Origin: Planktothrix paucivesiculata PCC 9631
GTDB lineage: Bacteria; Cyanobacteriota; Cyanobacteriia; Cyanobacteriales; Microcoleaceae
NCBI RefSeq assembly: GCF_900009265.2
Contig: NZ_LR735017.1
Span: 1-35,583, forward strand
DNA: 35,583 nucleotides
Direction: 5' to 3'
Shown in pieces: positions 9,336 through 18,000 of this stretch (position 1 is the first letter of the stretch; every line of letters starts with the position of its first letter). The notes below the pieces were generated by a model. The model did no database searches, had not been told where the DNA came from, and saw only the letters and a list, made by a program, of their open reading frames with translations. The position numbers and the translations under genes were made by a program.

Positions 9336-10874
9336 TTAAGCGGCTTCTAAAATTAAATCCCCTGATAGTCTTTGATACAAAATTGCCCCTGTCCAAAATG
9401 TCGGAGCAAATCCTGGATAGCCCGATGAAGCATTACAAAAATAGAAATTTTTTAAAGATGTTAAATGATTCAATCTGCCAATTCCCATATTTTTGGGTGT
9501 CAGGCTGGAACCGTAGGAATTGCCTTGAGGACACCAGCAAAATCTCTCATTTGTCGTGGGACTCCCAGTAATTTTAAAGACTAAATATTTTCGCAGATTT
9601 GGAATATAATGTTGTTCCATTATATCCAAAATAGAGTTTAATATGGCTTCTTTTTTGTCATTATAGGCTTTGCGATTTGTAGCTTGAAGTTCTTTAAAAT
9701 AGGCATAATTAGCCACAGTTAAAAATTCAATAATTTGACAGTCTTCTGGACAATCCCCTGCGGTTTCTGTGAGTAAGGTAGGTGTTGTAATCGCAAAAGT
9801 GGGATTAGAATAATCATGTTGTTCATACATTTGATAAAAAGCTTCATTTAAGTTTTGATGTCCCGTATGAAAGGTATTCCATTTCCCAAATCCATAGTCT
9901 CGCAAATCAATGTCTTTGACTACACAATAGGCCATATAATTTGAGGGCGAATAATCGTAATTAAGCCGATGGCGGATTTTGCGGGAAAATTTGTCAATTC
10001 CAATCATCTGAGCCGCTTTTTTAGGGTCTATATTACAGATAATTATTTCACCACTAAATTCACGGGTTTGATGGGTAATTCGATCTGTTGCTTGAACTCC
10101 GGTTACTGTTTTATCCGTAACCAGAAAATTAGTAACTTCCTGGTTAACAAGCACCTCACCACCATTATCTTCAATAATTTTAACTAAGGAATTAATCACA
10201 AATTCAAAATGTTTGGTCGGGTAAAATGCACCCTGTTGATATCCTGTAAATAAAATTACCCAGGCGTAGAAAGAAAGTTGATCGGGGGGGAGTAAAAAAT
10301 CAGGCCACTGTGATGCTAAAAGTGTTTGTGCTTCTAGGGGTAATTGAAATTTATCAAAAACATTCTGAAGGGTACTATTAAGATACATGACAGCACAGGA
10401 AACTTCAGCAAAATGCTGAAATAATTGCATAGGATTAACTGGGGGCGATAATATCTTTAATCCTTTACTGGTCTTTTGGACTTCTAAAATAAATTGACAA
10501 ATTTGATTTGTATTTTGAGGAAAAAGTGCGGATAATCTTTGGATTAATTCTTGAGATTCTGAGGGAATATTGAGAGCATATCCTGGCATTCTCATGTGAT
10601 CAAAACCATCAGGATCATATCGCTCAAAGGTGACTGTTTGCTCTAAGTTGAGTTTTTTTAAAACTTGATTGACGGTATGTCCTTCACCACAATCCCAAAC
10701 ATAATGGAGTTGGGCATTAAATTTATATTTTTTTGCCATCGTAAAGGTATGACCAAAGCCCCCTGGATATTCATGGGCTTCCAAGATTTGAACTTTTTTA
10801 CCAGATTTTGCCATTAAAGAGCCAAATACTAATGCAGATAAGCCACTGCCAACAATCAGGTAATCTGTTTTCAT
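9336..10874 (-). CDS. FAD oxidoreductase of the CrtI/CrtISO/retinol saturase superfamily
   Basis: Predicted 512 residues. It has an N-terminal dinucleotide-binding motif (VGSGLSALVFGSLMAKSG) followed by EAHEYPGGFGHTF, as in phytoene-desaturase-like COG1233 proteins including carotenoid isomerases and retinol saturase. The C-terminus GYPGFAPTFWTGAILYQRLS matches the FAD-closing region of that fold. The start is supported by GGAGAA about 6 nt before the ATG. The reaction could be desaturation, saturation or cis-trans isomerisation of a polyene or other hydrophobic substrate; the sequence does not say which. It lies between the glycosyltransferase and the COG2907-type gene. It does not look like a standard cyanobacterial CrtP, CrtQ or CrtH, but I could not align it. 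Confidence 0.82.
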   Translation of the reverse strand: MKTDYLIVGSGLSALVFGSLMAKSGKKVQILEAHEYPGGFGHTFTMAKKYKFNAQLHYVWDCGEGHTVNQVLKKLNLEQTVTFERYDPDGFDHMRMPGYALNIPSESQELIQRLSALFPQNTNQICQFILEVQKTSKGLKILSPPVNPMQLFQHFAEVSCAVMYLNSTLQNVFDKFQLPLEAQTLLASQWPDFLLPPDQLSFYAWVILFTGYQQGAFYPTKHFEFVINSLVKIIEDNGGEVLVNQEVTNFLVTDKTVTGVQATDRITHQTREFSGEIIICNIDPKKAAQMIGIDKFSRKIRHRLNYDYSPSNYMAYCVVKDIDLRDYGFGKWNTFHTGHQNLNEAFYQMYEQHDYSNPTFAITTPTLLTETAGDCPEDCQIIEFLTVANYAYFKELQATNRKAYNDKKEAILNSILDIMEQHYIPNLRKYLVFKITGSPTTNERFCWCPQGNSYGSSLTPKNMGIGRLNHLTSLKNFYFCNASSGYPGFAPTFWTGAILYQRLSGDLILEAA

Positions 10875-10985
10875 GATCGTTCTCCTTCTTAAAAAGAGTA
10901 GCCTCAGTTTGCCTGCCCAGGTAGGGAAGTATCAGTTGATTGCTCAAATGGGTGTTGGCTTGAGTTCAGGTATTAATGGATTATC

Positions 10986-11075
10986 AGGACTTACGCAAAT
11001 TGGGGGATATAACCCTAGATGTAGGGGTAATTCATGAATTACCCCTACTATTGATAGCGGTGATGCCTAAGTCCT
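10986..11075. repeat. MITE-like element, 90 nt, AGGACTTACGCA ends
   Basis: The element starts AGGACTTACGCA and ends TGCCTAAGTCCT, an imperfect terminal inverted repeat. A perfect 28-nt palindrome sits in the centre (11021-11048), running from GTAGGGGTAA to TTACCCCTAC. It matches the 90-nt architecture of 17273-17362 although the palindrome core differs. It separates the glycosyltransferase from the downstream FAD gene and could form a strong hairpin in their transcript. No coding capacity. Confidence 0.85.
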
Positions 11076-11099
11076 GATTATAACAAGATTACAGAAAAA

Positions 11100-12377
11100 T
11101 TATTTTGTAGCTAAAACCGGTTTTCCAGTGGATACAACCTGTTCAATAATATCCGCAGCTTTCTTAACTCCCCCAGAACGTGCAATGGCTTCTTGGAGGG
11201 CGATTGCTCTTTTTTTATAAGAGGGTTCTGTAAGTACCTTTTCAATAGCAGTTCGCAATTTAGGAACACTAATTTGTTTCAAAGGAACCATTTCCCCAAC
11301 TCCGGTATAAACAATTCGGGCTGCAACACCAGGCCCGTCATTCATAACTGGAATAGCCACCATGGGAATGCCATTGGTTAACGATTCTAAGGTGGTATTC
11401 ATTCCGGCATGAGTAATGGTTAAAGTGGCTTTTTGTAACAGTTCTAATTGCGGTGCATAACCAACAACTATAGGATTTCCGGGTAATTGAGGTAAGGATT
11501 CAGGAGTCAGTCCACCACCGAGAGAAATCACCAATTGAGCATTTAATCCTTCACAAGCAGAGGCAATTTTTTGAAAAACCTCGGGTAAGTTATTAATAAT
11601 AGTCCCCATCGAGGCATAAATTAGCGGTTTCCCGTTTAACTGTTCAAAGGGAAAAGAAACAGCTTTGCAACTCGCGGGATTATGATAAGGGCCAGTGAAA
11701 TGAAAATAAGGAGGTAAATCTGTTCTAGGAAACTCGAATTCCGCAGGTTGTTGACTAATTTGAGCGAGTTTAGAGTAATAGTCATGGGGACTAGCATACA
11801 AGGGTAAGTTCCATTTCCCCCGATATTCAGCCAACAATTCTCGAATCGGTTTAGTTGCTAGAGTGAGTAACGAATAAGCCAATTGATTGCGTAGGCGTCC
11901 TGTCCAAGTGGGATTATATGGCCAAGTCGTAAAAATGGGTGGAATATTGGGATCTCGATTCAACAATAATGCACTACAAATTGTTATAAAAGGGAGATTG
12001 AGGTGATCAGCCACGGTTCCGCCTTGGAGTGTAACTTGATCTATCAGTAAAGCGTCTACTCCTGCTTTTTTAATTGCGGTGGGAGCTTCTCTGAGCATAG
12101 CATCCGCAGTCTTTGTCGTCTGATTAATGTTATATCGCAAAGCTGCTAATCCACTGAGCTTGCCCATTTCGGTTAGGATGTCTGCAATTGATCCAAGGGG
12201 AAATTCATCTTCAGCGAATGGATGAAATTCTAAGCCTCCTGCTAAGGTTTTGGCTTGAGCATCAAGAAAATCAAAAACGGTAACTTGATTACCACGACGA
12301 AGTAGTTCGCACCCTAACGGGATCATGGTGTTGAGATGTCCGGTAGAGCCTGGACAGAGAATGCCGAAGTGGGTCAT
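11100..12377 (-). CDS. GT1-family UDP-glycosyltransferase (MGT / CrtX-like)
   Basis: Predicted 425 residues with a GT-B fold. The N-terminus GILCPGSTGHLNTMIPLGCEL is the acceptor-side glycine loop. The C-terminal donor site (about residues 305-360) includes VVGYAPQLELL, THAGMNTTLESL and GIPMVAIP, the pattern seen in macrolide, zeaxanthin and ecdysteroid-type UDP-sugar transferases. HAG is the conserved nucleotide-sugar contact. It probably transfers a sugar from a UDP donor to a small hydrophobic acceptor in the cytoplasm. Two FAD oxidoreductases follow downstream, which suggests a shared product such as a carotenoid or other isoprenoid glycoside. That is inference. GGAG lies about 9 nt before the start. 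Confidence 0.88.
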   Translation of the reverse strand: MTHFGILCPGSTGHLNTMIPLGCELLRRGNQVTVFDFLDAQAKTLAGGLEFHPFAEDEFPLGSIADILTEMGKLSGLAALRYNINQTTKTADAMLREAPTAIKKAGVDALLIDQVTLQGGTVADHLNLPFITICSALLLNRDPNIPPIFTTWPYNPTWTGRLRNQLAYSLLTLATKPIRELLAEYRGKWNLPLYASPHDYYSKLAQISQQPAEFEFPRTDLPPYFHFTGPYHNPASCKAVSFPFEQLNGKPLIYASMGTIINNLPEVFQKIASACEGLNAQLVISLGGGLTPESLPQLPGNPIVVGYAPQLELLQKATLTITHAGMNTTLESLTNGIPMVAIPVMNDGPGVAARIVYTGVGEMVPLKQISVPKLRTAIEKVLTEPSYKKRAIALQEAIARSGGVKKAADIIEQVVSTGKPVLATK

Positions 12378-12797
12378 TAGAAACGGCTCCGTGTGAGTTT
12401 AAACGATTTTTAGCATCTTAATGATCAAGATGAAATGTTAGGAGAAGTGAATATATGGCTTGTGTTAATCAGCGACTCTTAATAACTATAGCTATAAACG
12501 CACTAAAAATAATTAACGGATAACTTAGTTTTAAACTAACCTTTCGCTGTGGGGATGGCCTGTACTTTTGGCTAGGTCGAAATTAGTCATCAGTCATCAG
12601 TTTATCGCAAGATTCCCCATTACCCCTTACCCATTCGTAATTCGTAATTCGTAATTTTTCCTCTCAGGTGCTTAACCGCTTGTGGTGATATTGGTCACAT
12701 AATTTATACGGAAACATCACTTAACCAGACCTAAATCAATCACCCCCCAAACTGGGTAAACACGAGATGATTAAAGTGTCGAGTTCAAGGTCTTGCC
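12378..12797. other. Intergenic region with heptamer repeat and one repeat arm
   Basis: A 420-nt divergent spacer between the glycosyltransferase and a small conserved gene. It contains three tandem TTCGTAA heptamers (12634-12654), which is cyanobacterial STRR-type sequence. They lie within a larger arm (12592-12655) that recurs inverted at 13074-13124. Promoters for both flanking genes should lie here. An AT-rich ATAATTTATAC near 12699-12709 is a possible -10 region for the small gene, but support is weak. Confidence 0.55.
12592..12655 (+). repeat. Left arm of inverted dispersed repeat around small gene
   Basis: The reverse complement of this arm matches 13074-13124. Exact blocks include TTGCGATAAACTGATGACT (19 nt) and AATTACGAATTACGAATGGG (20 nt). 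The left arm has about 13 nt more between these blocks. The two arms bracket the 72-codon gene at 12798-13016. This type of GGGGAAT/AATTACG repeat is known to be scattered in cyanobacterial genomes. Confidence 0.75.
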
Positions 12798-13016
12798 ATG
12801 ATGCCCTACGTTAATCTTCTGCCCGGTGCGATTACTGAAATGGTTGCTTCCATCGCCGATAACCACTGTTTAACCCAAGCCGACCGCTACGGATTAATGG
12901 CCGCAATTTTGGACGACTCCTTACCCGAAGAAGAACGGATGTGTATTGACCGGGTGTTACGATCGCTGCTGCGCGGAAAAATTGCGATTGTCAATGAAGT
13001 CTCTGCGATCGCCTAA
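12798..13016 (+). CDS. Small conserved cyanobacterial protein, function unknown
   Basis: Predicted 72 residues starting MMPYVNLLPGAITEM. It is all-helical by inspection, soluble and without cysteine pairs. A central segment (LTQADRYGLMAAIL) is followed by an acidic loop (DDSLPEEER) and a basic helix (IDRVLRSLLRGK). The composition and codon use look like a real gene. I recognise it only as the kind of short conserved protein seen in many cyanobacteria and assign no function. The first or second Met could be the start. It is bracketed by inverted copies of a dispersed repeat. The alpha/beta hydrolase downstream is on the same strand. Confidence 0.7.
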   Translation: MMPYVNLLPGAITEMVASIADNHCLTQADRYGLMAAILDDSLPEEERMCIDRVLRSLLRGKIAIVNEVSAIA

Positions 13017-13073
13017 ATTCAACACCACAACCCATATTTTGTGAACTCGACAAACTCACAATGGGGAATGGGG

Positions 13074-13124
13074 AATTATGAATTACGAATTACGAATGGG
13101 GAATTTTGCGATAAACTGATGACT
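13074..13124 (-). repeat. Right arm of inverted dispersed repeat
   Basis: Inverted partner of 12592-12655, with about 13 nt deleted relative to it. It lies inside the in-frame extension upstream of the alpha/beta hydrolase, and its translation (ELRITNGEF) is typical of spurious N-termini made by this repeat. Confidence 0.75.
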
Positions 13125-13129
13125 GCTAC

Positions 13130-13149
13130 AGACGCGCCGTGGCACGTCT
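13130..13149. repeat. Short hairpin repeat before hydrolase start
   Basis: AGACGCGCC and GGCACGTCT form a 9-bp arm pair with one mismatch and a 2-nt centre. Similar AGACGCGCC hairpins recur in cyanobacterial intergenic DNA. Only 8 nt separate it from the likely ATG at 13158, so it could mask the ribosome site or simply be a repeat insertion close to the gene. Confidence 0.5.
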
Positions 13150-13157
13150 CTACATTG

Positions 13158-14057
13158 ATGATTGAAAATATGTTTCCGAGTTTTCTGCCTGAATCTGTAC
13201 AAAAATTAACTGAAGCCACTTCGATTAGCTTCGCTCAAAATCTCAACTGTGAGCCTATTTCTACCCCCTTGCGAAAACAACCGATTCAAACCACTTATAT
13301 TTGTCAAGGGCAGGGGGGAACCCGAATTTTATTAATTCATGGATTTGATAGTTCTGTCTTTGAATATCGACGATTATTACCCTTATTAGCCTCAAAAAAT
13401 CAAACTTTTGCAGTAGATATTTTAGGGTTTGGATTTACAGAAAGAAGCACAGAATTTAAGTTAAATCGCTCGGAAATAGCCACTCATTTATATTCATTCT
13501 GGCAAACTTTAATTAATGAACCTGTGATTTTAGTTGGGGCTTCCATGGGCGGTGCAGTTGCCTTAGATTTTACCTTATTATATCCCCACGCCGTGAAGTC
13601 TCTTGTATTATTAGACAGTGCGGGCATGAAACCAGGGCCAGTTATGGGCAAGTTTTTATTACCTCCTTTGGATTATTTAGCTACGGAATTTTTAAGGAAT
13701 CCTAAAGTCCGTCAAGCGATTAGTGAAAGTGCTTATTTTGATAAAACTTTTGCGTCTGTCGATGCTCAAATTTGTGCCGCCTTGCATTTAGAAGCGATGG
13801 GCTGGAATCAAGCCTTGATTCGCTTTAGTAAAACCGGAGGCTATGGAAAGTTTGGTAATCAATTGCAAAAAATTCAGCAACCCACCTTGATTTTATGGGG
13901 CGATCATGATAAAATACTAGGAACTAAAGATGCGTATAAATTTGAAAAAGCTATTCCCAAATCTCAACTCATTTGGGTTAAAAATTCCGGTCATGTTCCC
14001 CATTTAGAAAAACCCCACACCACAGCACAATCTATTTTAGATTTTGTTAAAAATTAA
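13158..14057 (+). CDS. Alpha/beta-fold hydrolase
   Basis: Predicted 299 residues from ATG 13158. The frame is open back to 13041, but those 39 codons lie in dispersed repeats and are not likely to be translated. The catalytic triad is visible: Ser129 in the elbow VGASMGG, Asp249 in LWGDHD, and His279 in SGHVPHLEKP. The oxyanion region LLIHGFDSSVFEYRRL is near residues 55-70. It resembles the haloalkane dehalogenase/epoxide hydrolase-like esterase group, which is common in cyanobacteria. The substrate cannot be told. It has no signal peptide, so it is probably cytoplasmic. No operon partner was identified; the upstream small gene ends about 140 nt away. Confidence 0.87.
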   Translation: MIENMFPSFLPESVQKLTEATSISFAQNLNCEPISTPLRKQPIQTTYICQGQGGTRILLIHGFDSSVFEYRRLLPLLASKNQTFAVDILGFGFTERSTEFKLNRSEIATHLYSFWQTLINEPVILVGASMGGAVALDFTLLYPHAVKSLVLLDSAGMKPGPVMGKFLLPPLDYLATEFLRNPKVRQAISESAYFDKTFASVDAQICAALHLEAMGWNQALIRFSKTGGYGKFGNQLQKIQQPTLILWGDHDKILGTKDAYKFEKAIPKSQLIWVKNSGHVPHLEKPHTTAQSILDFVKN

Positions 14058-14201
14058 TCATCAAAAAGAGGGTCTATACTTAAGTAATACATAACAAAGT
14101 TTGAATGAGAAATAACTTATATTCCCTGATGCGTTAAAAGCAGACAGAAGAAGTGAACAGAACTTAAAAGATTAATTTCTGTTGGACAGAGGGATATAAA
14201 C

Positions 14202-17183
14202 ATGGCTGAACTACTGGTACTGAATAATCAAGATTCTGGGTTAGGATCATTAAGAGAGGCGATCGCTCAAGCAAATTCCGGTGATACGATTAAATTTAGT
14301 CCCGATCTGATCGGAGGAAATACCATCACCCTCAGCACTGGACAATTAGACATTCCAGTGGGTAAAAATTTAACCCTTGATGGAATAGATAATTCTAACC
14401 TGATCATCAGTGGAAATAATCAATTTAGAATTTTTTATCTCAATTCAACCTCCGTTACTCCTACTACTTTAAATCTCAAAAATCTGACCCTGAATAATGG
14501 CTATACCCCCGAAAGAGGCGGGGGAGTTGCGACCACCCATCAAGGAATTTTAACGATTGATAATATTAAATTTAATGATAATGTCGCCGATGGTGGTGGC
14601 GGAGCTATTTTTAGTGCTTTTGAAGGGAATTTAACCGTTAATAACAGTCAATTTAATCGAAATAAAGCGATCGCAGCGAATGACGAACGCGGAGCCGGAG
14701 CCATCGCTTTTTGGGGGCCAAAGAATATTACCGTTACCAATAGTCAATTTATTGATAATGAAGGTATTAATGGCGCAGCAATTAACAGTTTAAATGGCAA
14801 ACTAACCATTGAAAACTCTAGTTTTTTAAACAATAAAACCACGGCGGCTTTCTATGATAATGGAAAACCCAACCCCTTTTTACGCGGATTTGGTGGGGCT
14901 ATTTATACCGATCGCGCCAGTAGCATTAATGAACCATCAGGAACCATTAGTATTGTTAATAGTAATTTTGAAGGAAATATCGGTCGAGGCGAAGGAGGTG
15001 CTGCTTACCTCTACACCGGAACCCAAGATAACGTTATTTTTGAATCTAATGTTTTTAAAGACAATCAAATTTTACCGCTACCGAATGGGGGAAATAATGG
15101 AAATGGTGGTGCTGTTGTTCAAATTAGTAATGGATTAAATCAAGGATTTACCATCAATAATACTGCTTTTATTAATAATACCGCAGCGAGCCAAGGCGGT
15201 GGAATTTGGATGATGGATGCTCCCACAACGATTACTAATAGTACCTTCTCAGGAAATCGAGCCGAAGCCACCACCGTTCAAGGGAATGGCGGGGCTATGG
15301 CTATTTATGGCCCGACTAATATTATTAATACAACCATTGCCGATAATTATGCGGGATGGGTCGGAGGTGCAATTTCCGCATCATCAGGGGTGGAAGTTAC
15401 TGTTCAAAACACAATTTTTAATAATAATACTGCCAATAATGGGGGAAACTCTTGGAATATTCAGCAGCATACTAACCGAAGTTTCACGGATTTAGGTGGG
15501 AATATTCAATGGCCAGGAAATCCCAATCAAACCGGAAATGATTATAACGCTACTACCAATATTCAGAAAATTGATCCTCAGTTGGGAACCCTTGAAAATG
15601 TCAATGGAACTTATTTTTATCCTTTATTAATTGGTAGTCCTGCGATTGATATAGGGGTCAATAATTCATTAACAACGGATCAAAATAATCAACCTCGTGT
15701 TGTTGATGGGGATCAAAATGGAACCTCAATTATTGATAGTGGTGCTTATGAGTTTTCAGTTACCCCAATTCCGACTCCCTCACCAACTCCAACCCCGAGT
15801 CCAACTCCAATTCCAACACCAATTCCAACACCAATTCCAACCCCGAGTCCGACGCCAATTCCAACACCAATTCCAACACCAATTCCAACACCAATTCCAA
15901 CACCAATTCCAACCCCGAGTCCGACGCCAATTCCAACACCAATTCCAACCCCGAGTCCAACCCCGAGTCCAACCCCGAGTCCAACACCAATTCCAACACC
16001 AATTCCAACACCAATTCCAACACCAATTCCAACACCCGCACCAACACCCGCACCAACAGCGAGTCCAACTCCGGCACCGACTCCCGAACCGACTCCCGCA
16101 CCAACACCCGCACCGACTCCCGCACCAACGCCCGCACCAACTCCTGCACCAACGCCCGCACCAACGCCCGCACCAACTCCTGCACCGACTCCTGCACCAA
16201 CTCCTGCACCCAATCAAGATGACTGTTCCTGTCAACCTTTTCCTGCTTTAGATATAGAAACAAGTCGTCAACAAAATATCATTCAAAACACCTTAAATGG
16301 TACGGAAAATAATGATAATTTGATAGGAAATGATCTTAATGAAGAAATTAATGGGGGAAATGGAGACGATATTTTATTAGGAATGAAAGGAGATGATAAT
16401 TTATACGGAGATATTGCCAATGATACGGTTTTTGGGGGGCAAGGGAATGATTTTATTAAGGGGGATACAGGTTCAGACTTTCTATATGGAAATCAGGATT
16501 CAGATTTTATCTTTGGAATGGAAGGAGAAGATCAAATTTGGGGGGATAACGGCGATGATTATTTAAGAGGTGGAACTGACAATGATATTTTCTTTGGCAA
16601 TAGTGGCAATGATTTAATCTTTGGAGATGAGGGAGATGATACATTATTTGGTGAAGATGATCACGACTCCTTGAGTGGGGGATTAGGCAACGATCTTTTA
16701 TTTGGAAATACGGGTGATGATCAACTTCAAGGAAATGAAGGAAATGATACAATTTATGGGGGTAAAAATGATGATTTCTTGTGCGGGAATCAGGATGATG
16801 ACTTGTTATTTGGCAATTTAGGAGCCGATATTTTAGAAGGATGTGAAGGGAATGATACTCTCTATGGCGGTCAAGAAAATGATTTGATTAAAGGCGGAGT
16901 TGGGAATGATTTTCTGAGTGGAGATCTAGGAGAAGATACCTTAATTGGCGGAAGTGGAAATGATCAATTTGCGATCGCCATTAACTCAGGGAATGATACT
17001 ATTCTGGATTTTAATATCCAGGAAGATATGATTCATTTAATCGGGGAATTAAACTTTGAACAATTAGTATTTTCCACAAACAATAACGCCACCTTAATTC
17101 AGTTAGCCGGGAATGGAGAAATCTTAGCCACATTAATCGGTGTTGACCCTTCTAACCTTAATATTAGTCGGTTTACGACTTAA
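14202..17183 (+). CDS. Secreted beta-helix / RTX calcium-binding protein
   Basis: Predicted 993 residues. The N-terminal half (about 1-520) is a right-handed beta-helix of the choice-of-anchor-Q/polymorphic-membrane-protein type, with GGGAIFS and GGAIYT turns and opening [16 protein letters not shown] Pro-Thr linker follows (about 524-670). RTX nonapeptides (about 700-925, for example [11 protein letters not shown]) then bind calcium. The tail, with DTILDFN and about 60 further residues, matches the C-terminus of type I secreted proteins. There is no signal peptide, as expected for type I secretion; no transporter gene is in the window. All four cysteines lie after the linker (675, 677, 861, 881). 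Probably a surface adhesin or sheath-associated protein. AGAGGG precedes the start by about 9 nt. Confidence 0.9.
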   Translation: MAELLVLNNQDSGLGSLREAIAQANSGDTIKFSPDLIGGNTITLSTGQLDIPVGKNLTLDGIDNSNLIISGNNQFRIFYLNSTSVTPTTLNLKNLTLNNGYTPERGGGVATTHQGILTIDNIKFNDNVADGGGGAIFSAFEGNLTVNNSQFNRNKAIAANDERGAGAIAFWGPKNITVTNSQFIDNEGINGAAINSLNGKLTIENSSFLNNKTTAAFYDNGKPNPFLRGFGGAIYTDRASSINEPSGTISIVNSNFEGNIGRGEGGAAYLYTGTQDNVIFESNVFKDNQILPLPNGGNNGNGGAVVQISNGLNQGFTINNTAFINNTAASQGGGIWMMDAPTTITNSTFSGNRAEATTVQGNGGAMAIYGPTNIINTTIADNYAGWVGGAISASSGVEVTVQNTIFNNNTANNGGNSWNIQQHTNRSFTDLGGNIQWPGNPNQTGNDYNATTNIQKIDPQLGTLENVNGTYFYPLLIGSPAIDIGVNNSLTTDQNNQPRVVDGDQNGTSIIDSGAYEFSVTPIPTPSPTPTPSPTPIPTPIPTPIPTPSPTPIPTPIPTPIPTPIPTPIPTPSPTPIPTPIPTPSPTPSPTPSPTPIPTPIPTPIPTPIPTPAPTPAPTASPTPAPTPEPTPAPTPAPTPAPTPAPTPAPTPAPTPAPTPAPTPAPTPAPNQDDCSCQPFPALDIETSRQQNIIQNTLNGTENNDNLIGNDLNEEINGGNGDDILLGMKGDDNLYGDIANDTVFGGQGNDFIKGDTGSDFLYGNQDSDFIFGMEGEDQIWGDNGDDYLRGGTDNDIFFGNSGNDLIFGDEGDDTLFGEDDHDSLSGGLGNDLLFGNTGDDQLQGNEGNDTIYGGKNDDFLCGNQDDDLLFGNLGADILEGCEGNDTLYGGQENDLIKGGVGNDFLSGDLGEDTLIGGSGNDQFAIAINSGNDTILDFNIQEDMIHLIGELNFEQLVFSTNNNATLIQLAGNGEILATLIGVDPSNLNISRFTT
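15773..16210 (+). repeat. Pro-Thr minisatellite linker
   Basis: About 440 bp of short-period repeats encode PTP, PIPTP, PSPTP and PAPTP units. It changes from AATTCCAACACC-type units to CCCGCACCAAC-type units midway, near 16030, so it appears to have grown by at least two separate expansions. The reverse strand is open in several frames only because of the base composition. Length is likely to differ between strains. Confidence 0.9.
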
Positions 17184-17202
17184 TCTAACGGCTAGATTTT
17201 TT
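17182..17202 (+). terminator. Possible rho-independent terminator of the RTX gene
   Basis: AATCTA (17182-17187) and TAGATT (17193-17198) form a 6-bp stem with a 5-nt loop, running straight into a T-run that ends at 17202. It overlaps the stop codon. The stem is AT-rich and therefore weak. A second, longer hairpin (TCTCTGCT 17204-17211 / AGCAGAGA 17236-17243) lies immediately after and may be the real end structure. Confidence 0.4.
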
Positions 17203-17272
17203 GTCTCTGCTTTAGCTCAAAAATTCGTGAGAGAGAGCAGAGATAACGATAAACTTAGGTGATAAATTAATC

Positions 17273-17362
17273 AGGACTTACGCAGAATACCCAATTATAC
17301 ACCATCTGTAGGGGCGAACGGCCGTTCGCCCCTACTAGATATGGTTGTTTTGCGTAAGTCCT
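17273..17362. repeat. MITE-like element, 90 nt, AGGACTTACGCA ends
   Basis: It has perfect 12-nt terminal inverted repeats, AGGACTTACGCA and TGCGTAAGTCCT. A perfect 28-nt palindrome lies at its centre (17308-17335), running from GTAGGGGCGA to TCGCCCCTAC. Length and layout match 10986-11075. It is located 50 nt before the cyclo-ligase gene. Confidence 0.9.
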
Positions 17363-17412
17363 GTTAATACTGGAAAATATAGTAAAATTTAGATTTATTA
17401 AATAAAAAAATA

Positions 17413-18000
17413 ATGCAAAATTTAACCAAAGCGGAATTGAGACGTTTACTAATTAAACAGCGTCGTTCTTTATCCCAAATAGACTGGAAATCAAAAAGCG
17501 ATCGCCTTTGTCAAAACCTACAACATAACCCGCTTTTTCAACAAGCAAAAACAATTTTATCCTATTTCAGTTTTCGCCAAGAACCGGATTTAAGTTTATT
17601 ATTAAGTAACACCGATAAAAAATGGGGATTTCCCCGTTGTGTTCAACAGTCTTTAACCTGGCATTATTGGCAACCTGGGGAAACCTATAATATCAATAGT
17701 TATGGTATTATTGAACCCGATGCTAATTTAATTCAACTACAGCCCTGTGAAGTTGACTTAATCTTAGTTCCATCCGTTGCTTGTGATGCTCAGGGATATC
17801 GGTTAGGATATGGAGGTGGATTTTATGACCGAATGTTGAGTTTACCCGAATGGAATTTAATTCCAACAGTGGGAATTATTTTTGATTTTTCTTATCTTCC
17901 TCAATTACCGATTGATTATTGGGATAAACCTTTAACTACGGTTTGTACAGAGTCTCAATTTATTGATATTTCCTATGGTTTACCTCCTAATTTACCGTGA
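17413..18000 (+). CDS. 5-formyltetrahydrofolate cyclo-ligase
   Basis: Predicted 195 residues, the usual length for this family (MTHFS). It converts 5-formyl-THF to 5,10-methenyl-THF using ATP, returning stored folate to one-carbon metabolism in the cytoplasm. The N-terminal KAELRRLLIKQRRSLS and the C-terminal signature RLGYGGGFYDRML (about residues 128-142) hold the ATP/Mg and folate-binding residues. VPSVACDAQGYRLGYG is also canonical. Its last codon overlaps the GTG start of an ABC permease by 4 nt, so the two genes are probably co-translated although no functional link is known. Confidence 0.95.
   Translation: MQNLTKAELRRLLIKQRRSLSQIDWKSKSDRLCQNLQHNPLFQQAKTILSYFSFRQEPDLSLLLSNTDKKWGFPRCVQQSLTWHYWQPGETYNINSYGIIEPDANLIQLQPCEVDLILVPSVACDAQGYRLGYGGGFYDRMLSLPEWNLIPTVGIIFDFSYLPQLPIDYWDKPLTTVCTESQFIDISYGLPPNLP

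Noticed and set aside
10875-11099. Possible riboswitch or small RNA in the GT/FAD spacer
   Set aside because: The structure is explained by the MITE-like element; no known riboswitch core was seen.
15746-16263. Long reverse-strand and alternate-frame ORFs over the Pro-Thr linker (Gly-Val, Leu-Glu or Arg-Gln-Phe repeats)
   Set aside because: They arise from short-period repeat DNA under a real gene; no ribosome sites or domains.
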